Below are positions 1 to 8,798 of a stretch of DNA of 64,000 nt, one piece after another. The position numbers were made by a program, and so were the translations under genes. This DNA comes from Mesostigma viride (taxonomy: Eukaryota; Streptophyta; Mesostigmatophyceae; Mesostigmatales; Mesostigmataceae), in NCBI GenBank assembly GCA_009746045.1, contig RPFO01000038.1:62001-126000 (forward strand). The letters are read 5' to 3'. Each line of letters opens with the position of its first letter. The first letter of the stretch is position 1. The notes under the pieces are model-generated. The model saw only the letters and a list, made by a program, of their open reading frames with translations. It was not told the origin of the DNA and made no database searches.

Positions 1-626
1 GGACACTCACGGCAACACTGGCAGCCAAGCTAGACGGCACGGTAACCCGGATGCTCCGACAGGTCCTGAATGTCGGGTTTTCTCAGCGTAGGTCCTTAGA
101 GTCTTTGTATCACGGTATGCCGCGTATTTCGGACGAGATTAGACAGCGTAGGATAGCATTTGTAGGACATCTTGCTCGCACCAGCCAGGTCGACACCGCC
201 CTTGGTCTGGCCGGTCCCCAGCGGCTCGGCCAACCGGGGCGGCACATTTTGACCTGGCCTGGCCCCAAGAACATTCCTAAAAAGGTAGGGAAACATGCCA
301 TGACCTATACCCAGATGTTGCTGGACGACCTAGTGGTCCCAGCCCAGTTTGAGTACCGCATCCACTCTCTCTCCCGTCTTTGGACTGCCATGCAGGACAA
401 GGAGCGGTGGAAGAAGATTGTCAAGGCACACACGCCCGACCCTGTGGGCAAGCCACCTCCCCCCAAGCGGAGGAGGCGTTTTGATGAGTAGTGTAGTTAG
501 GCTTTTCTAGATAGAGTTAGGATAGTTCGATCACGCGGCTTCCTCCACCCCATCCATCATGAAATATGTGCTACATGACCTCCCCACGGAGGCATGTTAT
601 AATTTAATTTAATTTAATTTAATAGT
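1..626 (+). mobile_element. Non-LTR retrotransposon remnant, 3' end (LINE copy A)
   Basis: The window opens inside the C-terminal part of a LINE-type reverse-transcriptase ORF, open to the stop at 489-491. Visible are the thumb-like motif LDGTVTRMLRQ, then RQRRIAFVGHLART, the usual R-R-x-GH-x-x-R signature of LINE C-termini, and a basic end (PPPPKRRRRFDE). A 3' UTR of about 105 bp follows and ends in an AATTT tandem tail (about 600-624). Related copies lie at 38.1 and 46.7 kb. The 5' part is outside the window. The C-terminal frame is intact over at least 146 codons, so this copy is younger than the other two. The exact LINE clade cannot be assigned from this fragment. Confidence 0.8.
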
Positions 627-819
627 ACTCCGTGGCATGCCTTTGCGCATGACACGCAAGTACTTACTTACTTTCTTACTTAGCTGCTGGAATACATAAT
701 AGTGGTGCAGGTGCACTTTGTGCCTCCAGATCGAGCAGGTGTACTTTATACCTTACCCTTGCAGGAAGTAGCCCAGAATGTATTAAAAGCCATATATCTT
801 AAAAATATGATTACTTACA

Positions 820-1693
820 TTAATTAATTAATTAATAGACACGTGACTGCGTCACGTGAGCATAAGTCCTCAGTGGGAGGGGAACATGGGATGGAATGGA
901 TGGTATAAGCTATCTAGGTCCTAGTTACAGGGGTGTGGGCACCGCGGCCCGAATCGCTATGAATGCCATACTTGGTCACACGCGGAGCCCCCACAGGCTT
1001 GGGGGTGGTCTCCTTCATCACTACTTGCCATCTATCCTTGCGCACCATCTGCCTCCATATTACAGACAAACCAGGAGGCTGCCCGGGGGTGAGCCCGTCA
1101 CGTCTAGTGTAGCACATGTCCATGCCGAGTCTATCACGAAAAGTCCACGGGTGGCGGCCCTGCCGCGCGCGGCCGGGGGCACGCCAGGTGAGGACATATC
1201 GCCCAGGCTGGGCGGGCTTGGTGCCAGCTAGTCTATCTGATGTATCTACCTGATCTGTGCGGGCCAGGTGCCCGGCTAGGCCCAGGCGCCTGTGCCTAAT
1301 AATGTGGGAAACATAGGGCAAATCAGCGTACAAATCCTCATTACTAATGTGCAAACCAAAGGGGATGTTAAGGGCCTTGCGCAGCATCTTGGTGACGGCG
1401 CCGTCGAGTCGTTGCTCCAGCTCCTGCATCAGTGTCCACGTCTCGGCGCCGTAGGTCAGGATCGTCAGAATGACGACCTTGAAGAGGTCACGCTTGACGA
1501 TCCGGGGTAGGGCGGGGTTGCTCCACCAGCGGCGGTGGTCATGGAGGTGCGCCCACGCCATGCCGATCCGTGTCGTCATGTCGTCCTCGCAGTCAGGAAG
1601 CCAACTGCCGAGCAGCTTGAAGCGGCCTGAAGTAGGGTAGTTGACCTCGGCATCGTCTAAGAGATTACTTACATGCAGAGTGAAATCACTCAA
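820..1693 (-). mobile_element. Non-LTR retrotransposon remnant, second family (LINE copy B)
   Basis: A minus-strand frame of about 259 codons reads as the end of a LINE reverse transcriptase: FKLLGSWLPD, then TRIGMAWAHLHDHRRWW, then LFKVVILTILTYGAETWTL, then RHRRLGLAGHLARTDQVD. The order LFK..IL..L.YGAE.W followed by RR..GH..R is typical of the RT C-terminus and tail of L1/Jockey-type elements. Its protein differs clearly from copy A, so it belongs to another subfamily. A TTAAT-type tail (about 820-838) sits at its 3' side, as expected for a minus-strand insertion. Everything 5' of the thumb region is missing, which fits 5' truncation. Confidence 0.78.
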
Positions 1694-1942
1694 ACCAAAG
1701 CAAACGCCCAGCTATAAACCTATATACAGAGCCATGTCAAAGCTCTATACTACGATAAGACCGATGGAAACTCCTACTGACGCCGGGAGGAACCTAATAG
1801 CCCTGCTGCACCGCAAAATCAGCCCGCGTACGCCGGAGCATGATGTCAGCCATGGCCCGAGTCAGGCGTACGCGGGAGCTATCTCTAGGTAGACCTGCAT
1901 GGAGGGAGATAGAGGTAACAAGAAAGGTTGATATCTAGGGAA
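1694..1942. other. Unassigned spacer
   Basis: Between LINE copy B and the CA repeat. I see no coding signal here beyond short chance frames. Confidence 0.5.
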
Positions 1943-1963
1943 AACACACATACACACACACGC

Positions 1964-1997
<34 letters not shown>

Positions 1998-2008
1998 CAC
2001 CACCACCA
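1943..2008. repeat. CA microsatellite
   Basis: An interrupted CA repeat passes into a short CAC repeat. It lies next to a LINE 3'-end fragment. Confidence 0.9.
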
Positions 2009-2027
2009 TTACCAACACAAACAACCA

Positions 2028-2135
2028 AAACTAAGAAGGAAAAGAGCTATGCTGCATGTACTCCCAACGGAGATATGTTCCAATTTAATTTAATTTAATT
2101 TAATTTAATTTAATTTAGTTTAATGTACTCCCAAC
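2028..2135 (+). mobile_element. Solo LINE 3' end with AATTT tail
   Basis: A short stretch with 'ctcccaacggag' followed by about nine AATTT units matches the 3' terminus of LINE copies A and D (same phrase, same pentamer tail). No coding part remains. This looks like an extremely 5'-truncated insertion. A second partial 'ctcccaacagag' follows the tail. Confidence 0.6.
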
Positions 2136-2585
2136 AGAGAAATAAAGTGAGACAACTATGACGGAGATATGTTCTTAAGTAAAAAAATAAACTCATTCAC
2201 AGTTGTCTCTAACAATTAGTCATTACATTATTGAAGTTAATACCCACAGCGGGCACGTCTTATGATACATGGTTTCCACTTCGGAATCTCCCCAGGCTTC
2301 CGTGCTGAAGGAGACATCCAGCATTATTCACAAGGTACTATACATACCCCAATTTGAGGTGACTTGGGGAGATGGCCCCCTGCCAACTTCCCCAACAGCT
2401 CTGCTGCTAGCGACAAATATACAATAAAACAGGGAAAAAAACAGTTTGAGGCGTCACCTGATGATCTTTCACAGATCTGCTTAAATACCGCAGGGAACGG
2501 CCTGGCGGCCCAACGTCAAGGTAAATAAACAAAAACGCAGGCTGGCCATACCCTCCTTCTCTCAGTAGTTTCTTTGGGCACACTT

Positions 2586-5501
2586 TCAAGAGGAAAGGCT
2601 GATCCTGGTGGCTACCAAGATTGTGCCGATCCGGTAGCCCTTGTACTCCACCCTCTGCCCGCCCACGAACTTAGACGCGCCCTTCCACTCAATCGACGTG
2701 CAGCTGGGCACCTGCAGGACCGTCACGGTGTTGACCGTGATCGTCGTCGTGCCCACCGCGGTGATGTACTGCTTGCCCTCGAGCGACGACGCGCCGCTGG
2801 GCTTGGTGCACGCGTACGCGGGCGTCGCGGTGTTGGTGATGACCACTGATGGCCTGCTTGTCTTGGTCTGCTGGCTGACCGAGCTGTCCTTGAGCGTGAC
2901 CGTGGGGGTGAACGTGCCCTGGATATTGGGCGTGCCAGTAATCAGCCCCGTCGACCCGTCGATCGATGTACCATCGGGCAGACCAGTCGCGGACCAGGTG
3001 TACGGTGGGGTGCCGCCGGAGCCTGTCAAGCTTCCGCTGTACGCCACGCCCACGCTGCCCCCTGGCAGGGTGCCCGAGATCGCAAACGACCCCACCGTCA
3101 CGGACAGCGAGTAGGCCTTGGTCGCGCTGTTGATGTTGTCCTTGTCATTCACAGTGACCGACACGGTGAAGCTGCCGCCCGCCAAGGCAGTGCCTGTGAT
3201 GAAACCAGTGGTGGCCGAGATGGTGAGGCCAGCGGGCAGGCCGGGCGCCTCCCAGTTGTACGGGGGAACGCCACCCGTAACGCGGATCCCATCACTGCTG
3301 TTGTACGGCACACCCACCGTGGCACCGCGCAGCGAGCCGGACAGTGCGAGGGGAACGGCCGTGAAGACGACGTTGGTGAAGGTGCGGGTGGCGGTCTTGG
3401 GCCTGCTGTCCGTCAGATTGACCTCGACGGTGAACGTGCCTGCCTCGGTCGCCCGACCCGTGAGCTCCCCGGTCGAGGACGAAAAGGTGAGCCCGGCCGG
3501 GAAGCCTGAGGCAGACCAGGTGTAGGGGGCCACCCCTCCGGATGCCCTCAGCTCCTCGGACTCGTAGGAGGACCCCACGGTGCCGTTCCTGATGTATCCA
3601 GTGATGGCCATCGCGGGGCGGATCACGAGCGAGCTGCTCTTGGTCCTGGAGCTCGGCGGGCTGTCGCTGTCAACGGCCGTCACGACCACGTTGTAGCTGT
3701 CCGCCGCGGACGTGGTCCCCGAGATCACGCCAGTGGACGACGAGATGGTGAACCCGGCAGGCAGGCCAGTCGCGCTGTAGGTGTAGGGAGGGGCGCCGCC
3801 CGAGGCGTAGATTCCGCCGCTACTGTAGGCCGTGTCGACATCGCCTGGAGGGAGGTACCCGCTGACCTGGAGTGAGGGCGTGGTGATGGTCAGGGGGACG
3901 GTCTTGGTGACGGTGGTGGCCGTCGGCGTGGCGCTGTCCACGACAGTGAAATTGACCGAGTAGCTGCCGCCCGCCATGGGCGTCCCGCTGATGACTCCCG
4001 TGGCCGCGTCGATGGTCAGACCCGTGGGCAGGCCCGTGGCGGCCCATGCACGGGGGGGAATACCGCCGGTGGCCCTCACGCCCTCACTCCCTGCGCTGTA
4101 GGGGGCGCCCAGGGTCCCGCTGCGGAGGCCCCCGGTGATCTGGAGGGGCACCACGGTCATGACCAGCACGGTGGCGCGCGAGCCGATGATACCGATGGCA
4201 TCCGTCACGGTGACGGCCGAGGGGAAGGGCCCGCGGGCCGAGGGGGTGCCGGAGACGACGCCGGTGGCGCTGTCGATGGACAGACCGGTGGGCAGGTCTG
4301 CCGCAGACCACACGTAGGGAGCCACGCCGCCAGATACGCGGAATTCCGAGTAGCGGTAGATGTTGCCGACGGTGCCATTGCGGAGAGAGCCGGTCAGGCG
4401 CAGGCTGGTCTTGACGTCGAGCGTGTAGTCCTTGGTGACGATGGTGCCCATGCCGTCGGTCACTGTCACCTTGACCGTGTACGTGGCGATGGTGGTCGGG
4501 GTGCCGGACACAAACCCGGTCGCAGAGATGGTCAATCCAGGGGGCAGACCCGTGGCGGTAAAGGTGTAGGGCTTGGCGCCGCCGGACGCCTTGATATCCT
4601 CGGACTTGTAGTAGGCATTCACGGTCGCAATCTTCAGGTAGCCCTTCAGGTAGAGGGGCTCCTCGATGTCCACCAAGACCGTGATGGAGTCTGTCTGGCC
4701 GCTCCCATCCGTCACCGTCACGACGACGTCATAGTCCTCGTGTGTGGTTGGGATCCCCGAGACGACGCCCGTGGCCGAGTCGATGGTCAGGCCGTCGGGG
4801 AGGTACGTCGCACTCCAAGTGTACTGGCCATCGCCGCCCGTCACCGTGAGACCGTTACCGGTGTATGCAATGCCCACGATGCCGTCAGGCAGGATCCCAG
4901 ACACGGTCACCAGGAGTGCCCAGTTGGACGCGCCGCTGTTGCCCGGGTCGATGCTCCCACTGTACGTGGCGACGTAGAACTGGCCGTCCAAACCGGAGGT
5001 GCAGCCCAGGGTGCCGGTGCAGTCGCTGCTGTAGAAGGTCGTCTTCTTTGCCTGGTCGATATCCGACGCGGTGGCCGAGATGTCGGTCCCGTCGGTCACT
5101 GTGTTCGTCGTGGACACCTGGTACTGGTCGCCAGCCTGGGCCGGCGCGGTCCCCGTGAGCGCGCTTATGTCTCCCACGATGTTCCAAGCGACAATGCCAG
5201 GGACGCTGCTGCTGGCATCGCTGCCAGTGCGAACCTGGAACGTGGAAATGGGCAGCGTGAGGCCGTCGATCGCGCCGGAAGACCCAATCACGACAATGCT
5301 CTCCCAGATGACCCCAGCCGCGGCCGACGTGAGGTATGTCGTCGACGCTGCGAGCGGTGCCGAGGTATTGAACGTTACCTCGACATGATCAGGGCCAACC
5401 GAGAACGCGGGGCCCGTGTATTTGTAAGTATACTGTTCCGCGGCAGCCAAAGCAATCGCGCCGCACAGAAGTGCTGCAAGGAGCACAACAATGCGCCCCA
5501 T
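2586..5501 (-). CDS. Secreted protein with eight putative-Ig (He_PIG-like) repeats
   Basis: A single uninterrupted frame of 971 residues from the ATG at 5501. That start is chosen because it opens a clear signal peptide (MGRIVVLLAALLCGAIALAA) with cleavage likely before AEQ; a longer in-frame start at 5729 would add 76 residues of poor quality. After an N-terminal region of about 200 residues come eight tandem units of 80-90 residues with the pattern GTVG..Y....ASGG..PY.WSA.GLP.GL.I...TG.ISGTP...G.Y.V.VTVTD, which is the putative-Ig/cadherin-like fold (He_PIG) common in bacterial surface proteins. The C-terminus (SLEGKQYITAV...TTIEWKG-like...FVGGQRVEYKG) resembles small bacterial OB-like domains. 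No membrane anchor is seen. The protein is probably extracellular; ligand unknown. The gene has no introns, unlike most neighbours, and its G+C is visibly higher, which fits acquisition from bacteria (inference). Confidence 0.88.
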   Translation of the reverse strand: MGRIVVLLAALLCGAIALAAAEQYTYKYTGPAFSVGPDHVEVTFNTSAPLAASTTYLTSAAAGVIWESIVVIGSSGAIDGLTLPISTFQVRTGSDASSSVPGIVAWNIVGDISALTGTAPAQAGDQYQVSTTNTVTDGTDISATASDIDQAKKTTFYSSDCTGTLGCTSGLDGQFYVATYSGSIDPGNSGASNWALLVTVSGILPDGIVGIAYTGNGLTVTGGDGQYTWSATYLPDGLTIDSATGVVSGIPTTHEDYDVVVTVTDGSGQTDSITVLVDIEEPLYLKGYLKIATVNAYYKSEDIKASGGAKPYTFTATGLPPGLTISATGFVSGTPTTIATYTVKVTVTDGMGTIVTKDYTLDVKTSLRLTGSLRNGTVGNIYRYSEFRVSGGVAPYVWSAADLPTGLSIDSATGVVSGTPSARGPFPSAVTVTDAIGIIGSRATVLVMTVVPLQITGGLRSGTLGAPYSAGSEGVRATGGIPPRAWAATGLPTGLTIDAATGVISGTPMAGGSYSVNFTVVDSATPTATTVTKTVPLTITTPSLQVSGYLPPGDVDTAYSSGGIYASGGAPPYTYSATGLPAGFTISSSTGVISGTTSAADSYNVVVTAVDSDSPPSSRTKSSSLVIRPAMAITGYIRNGTVGSSYESEELRASGGVAPYTWSASGFPAGLTFSSSTGELTGRATEAGTFTVEVNLTDSRPKTATRTFTNVVFTAVPLALSGSLRGATVGVPYNSSDGIRVTGGVPPYNWEAPGLPAGLTISATTGFITGTALAGGSFTVSVTVNDKDNINSATKAYSLSVTVGSFAISGTLPGGSVGVAYSGSLTGSGGTPPYTWSATGLPDGTSIDGSTGLITGTPNIQGTFTPTVTLKDSSVSQQTKTSRPSVVITNTATPAYACTKPSGASSLEGKQYITAVGTTTITVNTVTVLQVPSCTSIEWKGASKFVGGQRVEYKGYRIGTILVATRISLSS

Positions 5502-7277
5502 CGGACGCGTCACTAATGTGAGTGAACACGTCAAAACTCTCGTTGACAAATGAACTTCTCTCCCCCGACGTTGTTTTTTCTTAGCCGAGCCACACGTTCG
5601 TGATGCTTTGTTCTTCGCCTTGCAATGCAGGGCAGTGCACTGTCTCGCGCAATTTATTTCTGCCGTGTTCTTGAGTGCCGAGGACTCGCACGTGTGCCAT
5701 GGTGTGTTGACAAATCGGGTTGCTGCCACGTTTCATGTTGTAGAATTAGATGACGTCCACAGTTTGGAGCACGTCCACGGGCCCTTGCCCATGCCCTTAA
5801 ATGCCATCGCCGTGCGACGGCCAACTGTCGCCATTCCAGAGCATGTCAGCATTTTCCCGTCTAAGGACGGTAGTGAGGACGTATCATTACTACAAGGGCG
5901 GAGAATATTTGGATATTGCCGGATGTCATACGTGCAATGTTGTCACTTGTCGTTCAGTCGCTTTTTCCCTTGGCCGTCAAAATTGGGCGCGTACCCGGCA
6001 CGTACTCCCTTGACGAGCTCAGCAACAGGCGAAACGAAACGAAACGGTAAACGAGGACAAACTCAGCCGCAGCCACACATCCGCGCTTGTCCCGAAACTC
6101 GACAATTTATTTTACGTCTTTGACCCTGCTTTGACGTTGTTTGACCGCGTACGGTATTTGTCCATGGCAGCAGAGTGAGCACTGAGCAGATTGGGTCGCG
6201 AAGATCGCTGTGATCTTGGATCGATTCTCCGATCGCTTCCATCTCGCCGTCACGCCGCGCCCGATCGTCGCTGCATCCCTGGACGGAGACGCCCAGAATC
6301 TGTTACAGTATTAGGAGATCGACGGTGATAAGTTAGCTTCCCTGGTCCAGCTCTCGCCTACAGTACCAGTGTATGGTATGTGGTTTGCTGCATAGCCAGC
6401 GTACAGCAAATACATACTGGCCAGTGGCGAAGTTGCTGGCTGTCACAAATTTGCCAATTTCCAGAGATGGAACTCGGCTATCCCAGGGCATTGACGCCGC
6501 TCAAGTCCGAGGGCACATTTTACCAAGTTAACGCCGATAACACGGCGATAAAAAATACGGTGAATATGAGGCATACCAAACTTTTAACGAACGCAATGTA
6601 GCATTCCTGGCAATAAAACAGAAATGTCCCCTTTTCCAGATTCAGCGACTGCTAGCCGTGTAGATGGAAACCCAGGCATGGCCGGCTACAGTGAGCGGCC
6701 GGCGGCGGCGCCTCCGTCGTCTTAAGAAGGCGTTCTCACCCATTTCGATCTCGACTGGGTTCTTTAATGAAGTTAAACATGGTCATCAAGGCTTGTCCAT
6801 GTTTCCTATTAGCCGGGTTGGCTTTCCTACGAGTACGGCCGGAGCCGGCGCTAGTGGCACGGTACTACTTATGCAATGCATTCATCTCGATTGCTTGGAG
6901 GATGCTAACTTGCAGGCGAGGACGCCACGCTCCGCAGTCCGACTGGGGAGGGGTTAGGGAGAGATCGGATCTCTCCCTAACCCCTCGGTAGACTTTGGCT
7001 CATTACGAAGGAATGTCATACCGGCGCTATGCAGTAGATTCACAGTTCTATCGTCTTCTTATATATTTCACTTGGGCACTGGGCATTGTGCCATCCGACT
7101 GGCCCGTTCCACTGTCCACACGTCACAATGATGCCTCAAGCCCTGGTTGCCACGCATCCTCCGTCGTCTTCTGGCACTGTGCAACCTGATATCAATTCAT
7201 ATCTCTTATCTAATCCAGGTTAACTCTACAAGCTTGACTATCCTGTACTCCTGTAGGGTTGGTCACTTTGTGACAGC
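5502..7277. other. Intergenic region upstream of the putative-Ig gene
   Basis: The first several hundred bases should contain the promoter of the minus-strand gene ending at 2586, but I recognise no specific element. Short frames (for example 6664-6957, 97 codons) show no family resemblance and I do not call them genes. The region contains the 39-bp palindrome described separately. Confidence 0.5.
6948..6986. repeat. Perfect 19-bp-arm palindrome
   Basis: Two 19-base arms around a single central base (position 6967) form a perfect inverted repeat. The arm contains GGGGTTAGGGAGAGATC. It would form a very stable hairpin. No gene lies immediately beside it. Confidence 0.9.
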
Positions 7278-7279
7278 TA

Positions 7280-8004
7280 CCGTAGTGGTCAAGATCACTT
7301 TGCGACAAACCTACTTTGCGACCCAAAAACAGGGTGAAATTTATAGTTTGCGACCCAAAATGAAGGCAAAGTTTTAGGTTTGCGAGCCCATCGACTTGTT
7401 TATGGTCAGTGGCAGGTACCCAGCTTAATGAATGATATACCCAGCTTATCAATGAGTCATCAGTCACAGATTAGTTTGATTAGTTATAATATAGGGCCGG
7501 GCATGGCCCTGAGTGGCCCGGTGCATCGTCCAATGCGGTGACAATGGACTGCACCGGCCGACCGCCTGCATTCAGATGCCGCAGTGATTGAGGGCGCTTG
7601 CCTGAAGTCTGACGGACTTGTGCTTGCCGCTTATCTATCGCTTCCTGCACCGCTGCAGTGTACTGAATCGGTCCCGGAGGTGCATTGGGACCTGCTGCCT
7701 TCGATGTTGTAAATTTATAGGCCAGCAGGCTTGACTGCCTGCTGGCCTGCCGGCCTCCCCGCTCTTCTGCCATCGTGCAAAGACAACGTGCCTGGCTGCA
7801 CAAGCCTTTGGCTTTCGCATGACAAGTGACAAAAGGCGCGAAAGTTTTGGCGCGACGCGTTCGTTCTACCTGTCTGCGTGCGGCACGGCGCAGGCGCGAC
7901 GCGGTAACATTTGAACTTTGCGCCCCAAAATGAAGCCCATGAAAAGTAGTTTGCGAGGTCGATTCGCAAAGTAGTTCGTCGCAAAGTGATCTTGACCACT
8001 ACAG
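7280..8004. mobile_element. MITE-like element 1, TA target duplication (725 bp)
   Basis: The two ends are inverted repeats of about 40 bp. Left end 7280-7320 and the reverse complement of 7964-8004 share GTAGTGGTCAAGATCACTTT and then TGCGAC plus a near-identical CTACTTTGCGA. The element is flanked on both sides by TA (7278-7279 and 8005-8006), the duplication made by Tc1/mariner-type transposases. Subterminal copies of TTTGCGACCCAAAA recur inside both ends. An internal minus-strand frame (7480-7803, 107 codons) is not recognisable as a transposase, so the element is probably non-autonomous. Confidence 0.85.
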
Positions 8005-8798
8005 TATTACACAAGCTATCACTATCCTAAAAAGCGGATGCCGGCAGCTACGCGAATTTTCAGGGCGCCCTCCTGTTTAGATACGATGTCGCGGTGTCTC
8101 AACCCGGAGCCGTGGTAAGCTTCGGAATGTAGCAATCTTGCCACAACTGAAGTGCTTTTACTGATACTTCCTCAGTTGACATTCCCACATAATGCATGCT
8201 AATGTGTACGTGCCAGTCATCTCGCACTGGTCAACTCCATTTGTTGTCGATTTCACTAGTATCAATAACTTAGTGAGACAGTCGAAGTATTTGTTAAACG
8301 GGTATATGATTTGCTGCATCATTTGTTGTTGGTCTTGTCTGGCCCTAGTCACGAGCTACTTTATGCCCATGTCCACATTATAATAGACCTTAGGTATGCC
8401 CCTCAAACCCCTTAGGCTCCGAGAGATCGAAGCCTTTATATTCTCCTGGGCTATATATGTAAACATGCAACATACCCCCACACGCGTCATCATGGCCGAG
8501 CGTACAGTCGGACGTCTTGGATAGTCCTGATGACGCGGGGTTTGCTATCTGCGATTCCAGACCTGGGCGAGTGAGTTGCGCCACTTGCCTTTGCGGGTGC
8601 AGTATCCACGTAGAAAAGTACCTCGTCGGGCCTACTCCGTGGCATGCCTTCTTAAGTGCATGTTCACGCACTTACTTGTAAACTTACTTACATTAATGGT
8701 CGACAAATGTCAATCGATCCGCCTCGGAGATGGCCCCAAATGGGATGGTGGATTTAAATAATTTGGGGTGACCATTAGGCAAGCCACCCTCCCCTTAA
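8005..8798. other. Spacer downstream of the transporter gene
   Basis: This follows the transporter stop codon on the minus strand, so it should hold its 3' UTR. Around 8635-8695 is a short repeat (tactccgtggcatgcctt plus tacttac runs) also present at about 622-678, probably another LINE-type 3' end. No coding region is evident. Confidence 0.45.

Noticed and set aside
4740-5516. 258-codon plus-strand frame opposite the putative-Ig gene
   Set aside because: Antisense shadow of a G+C-rich coding region; the minus frame has a signal peptide and clear repeats.
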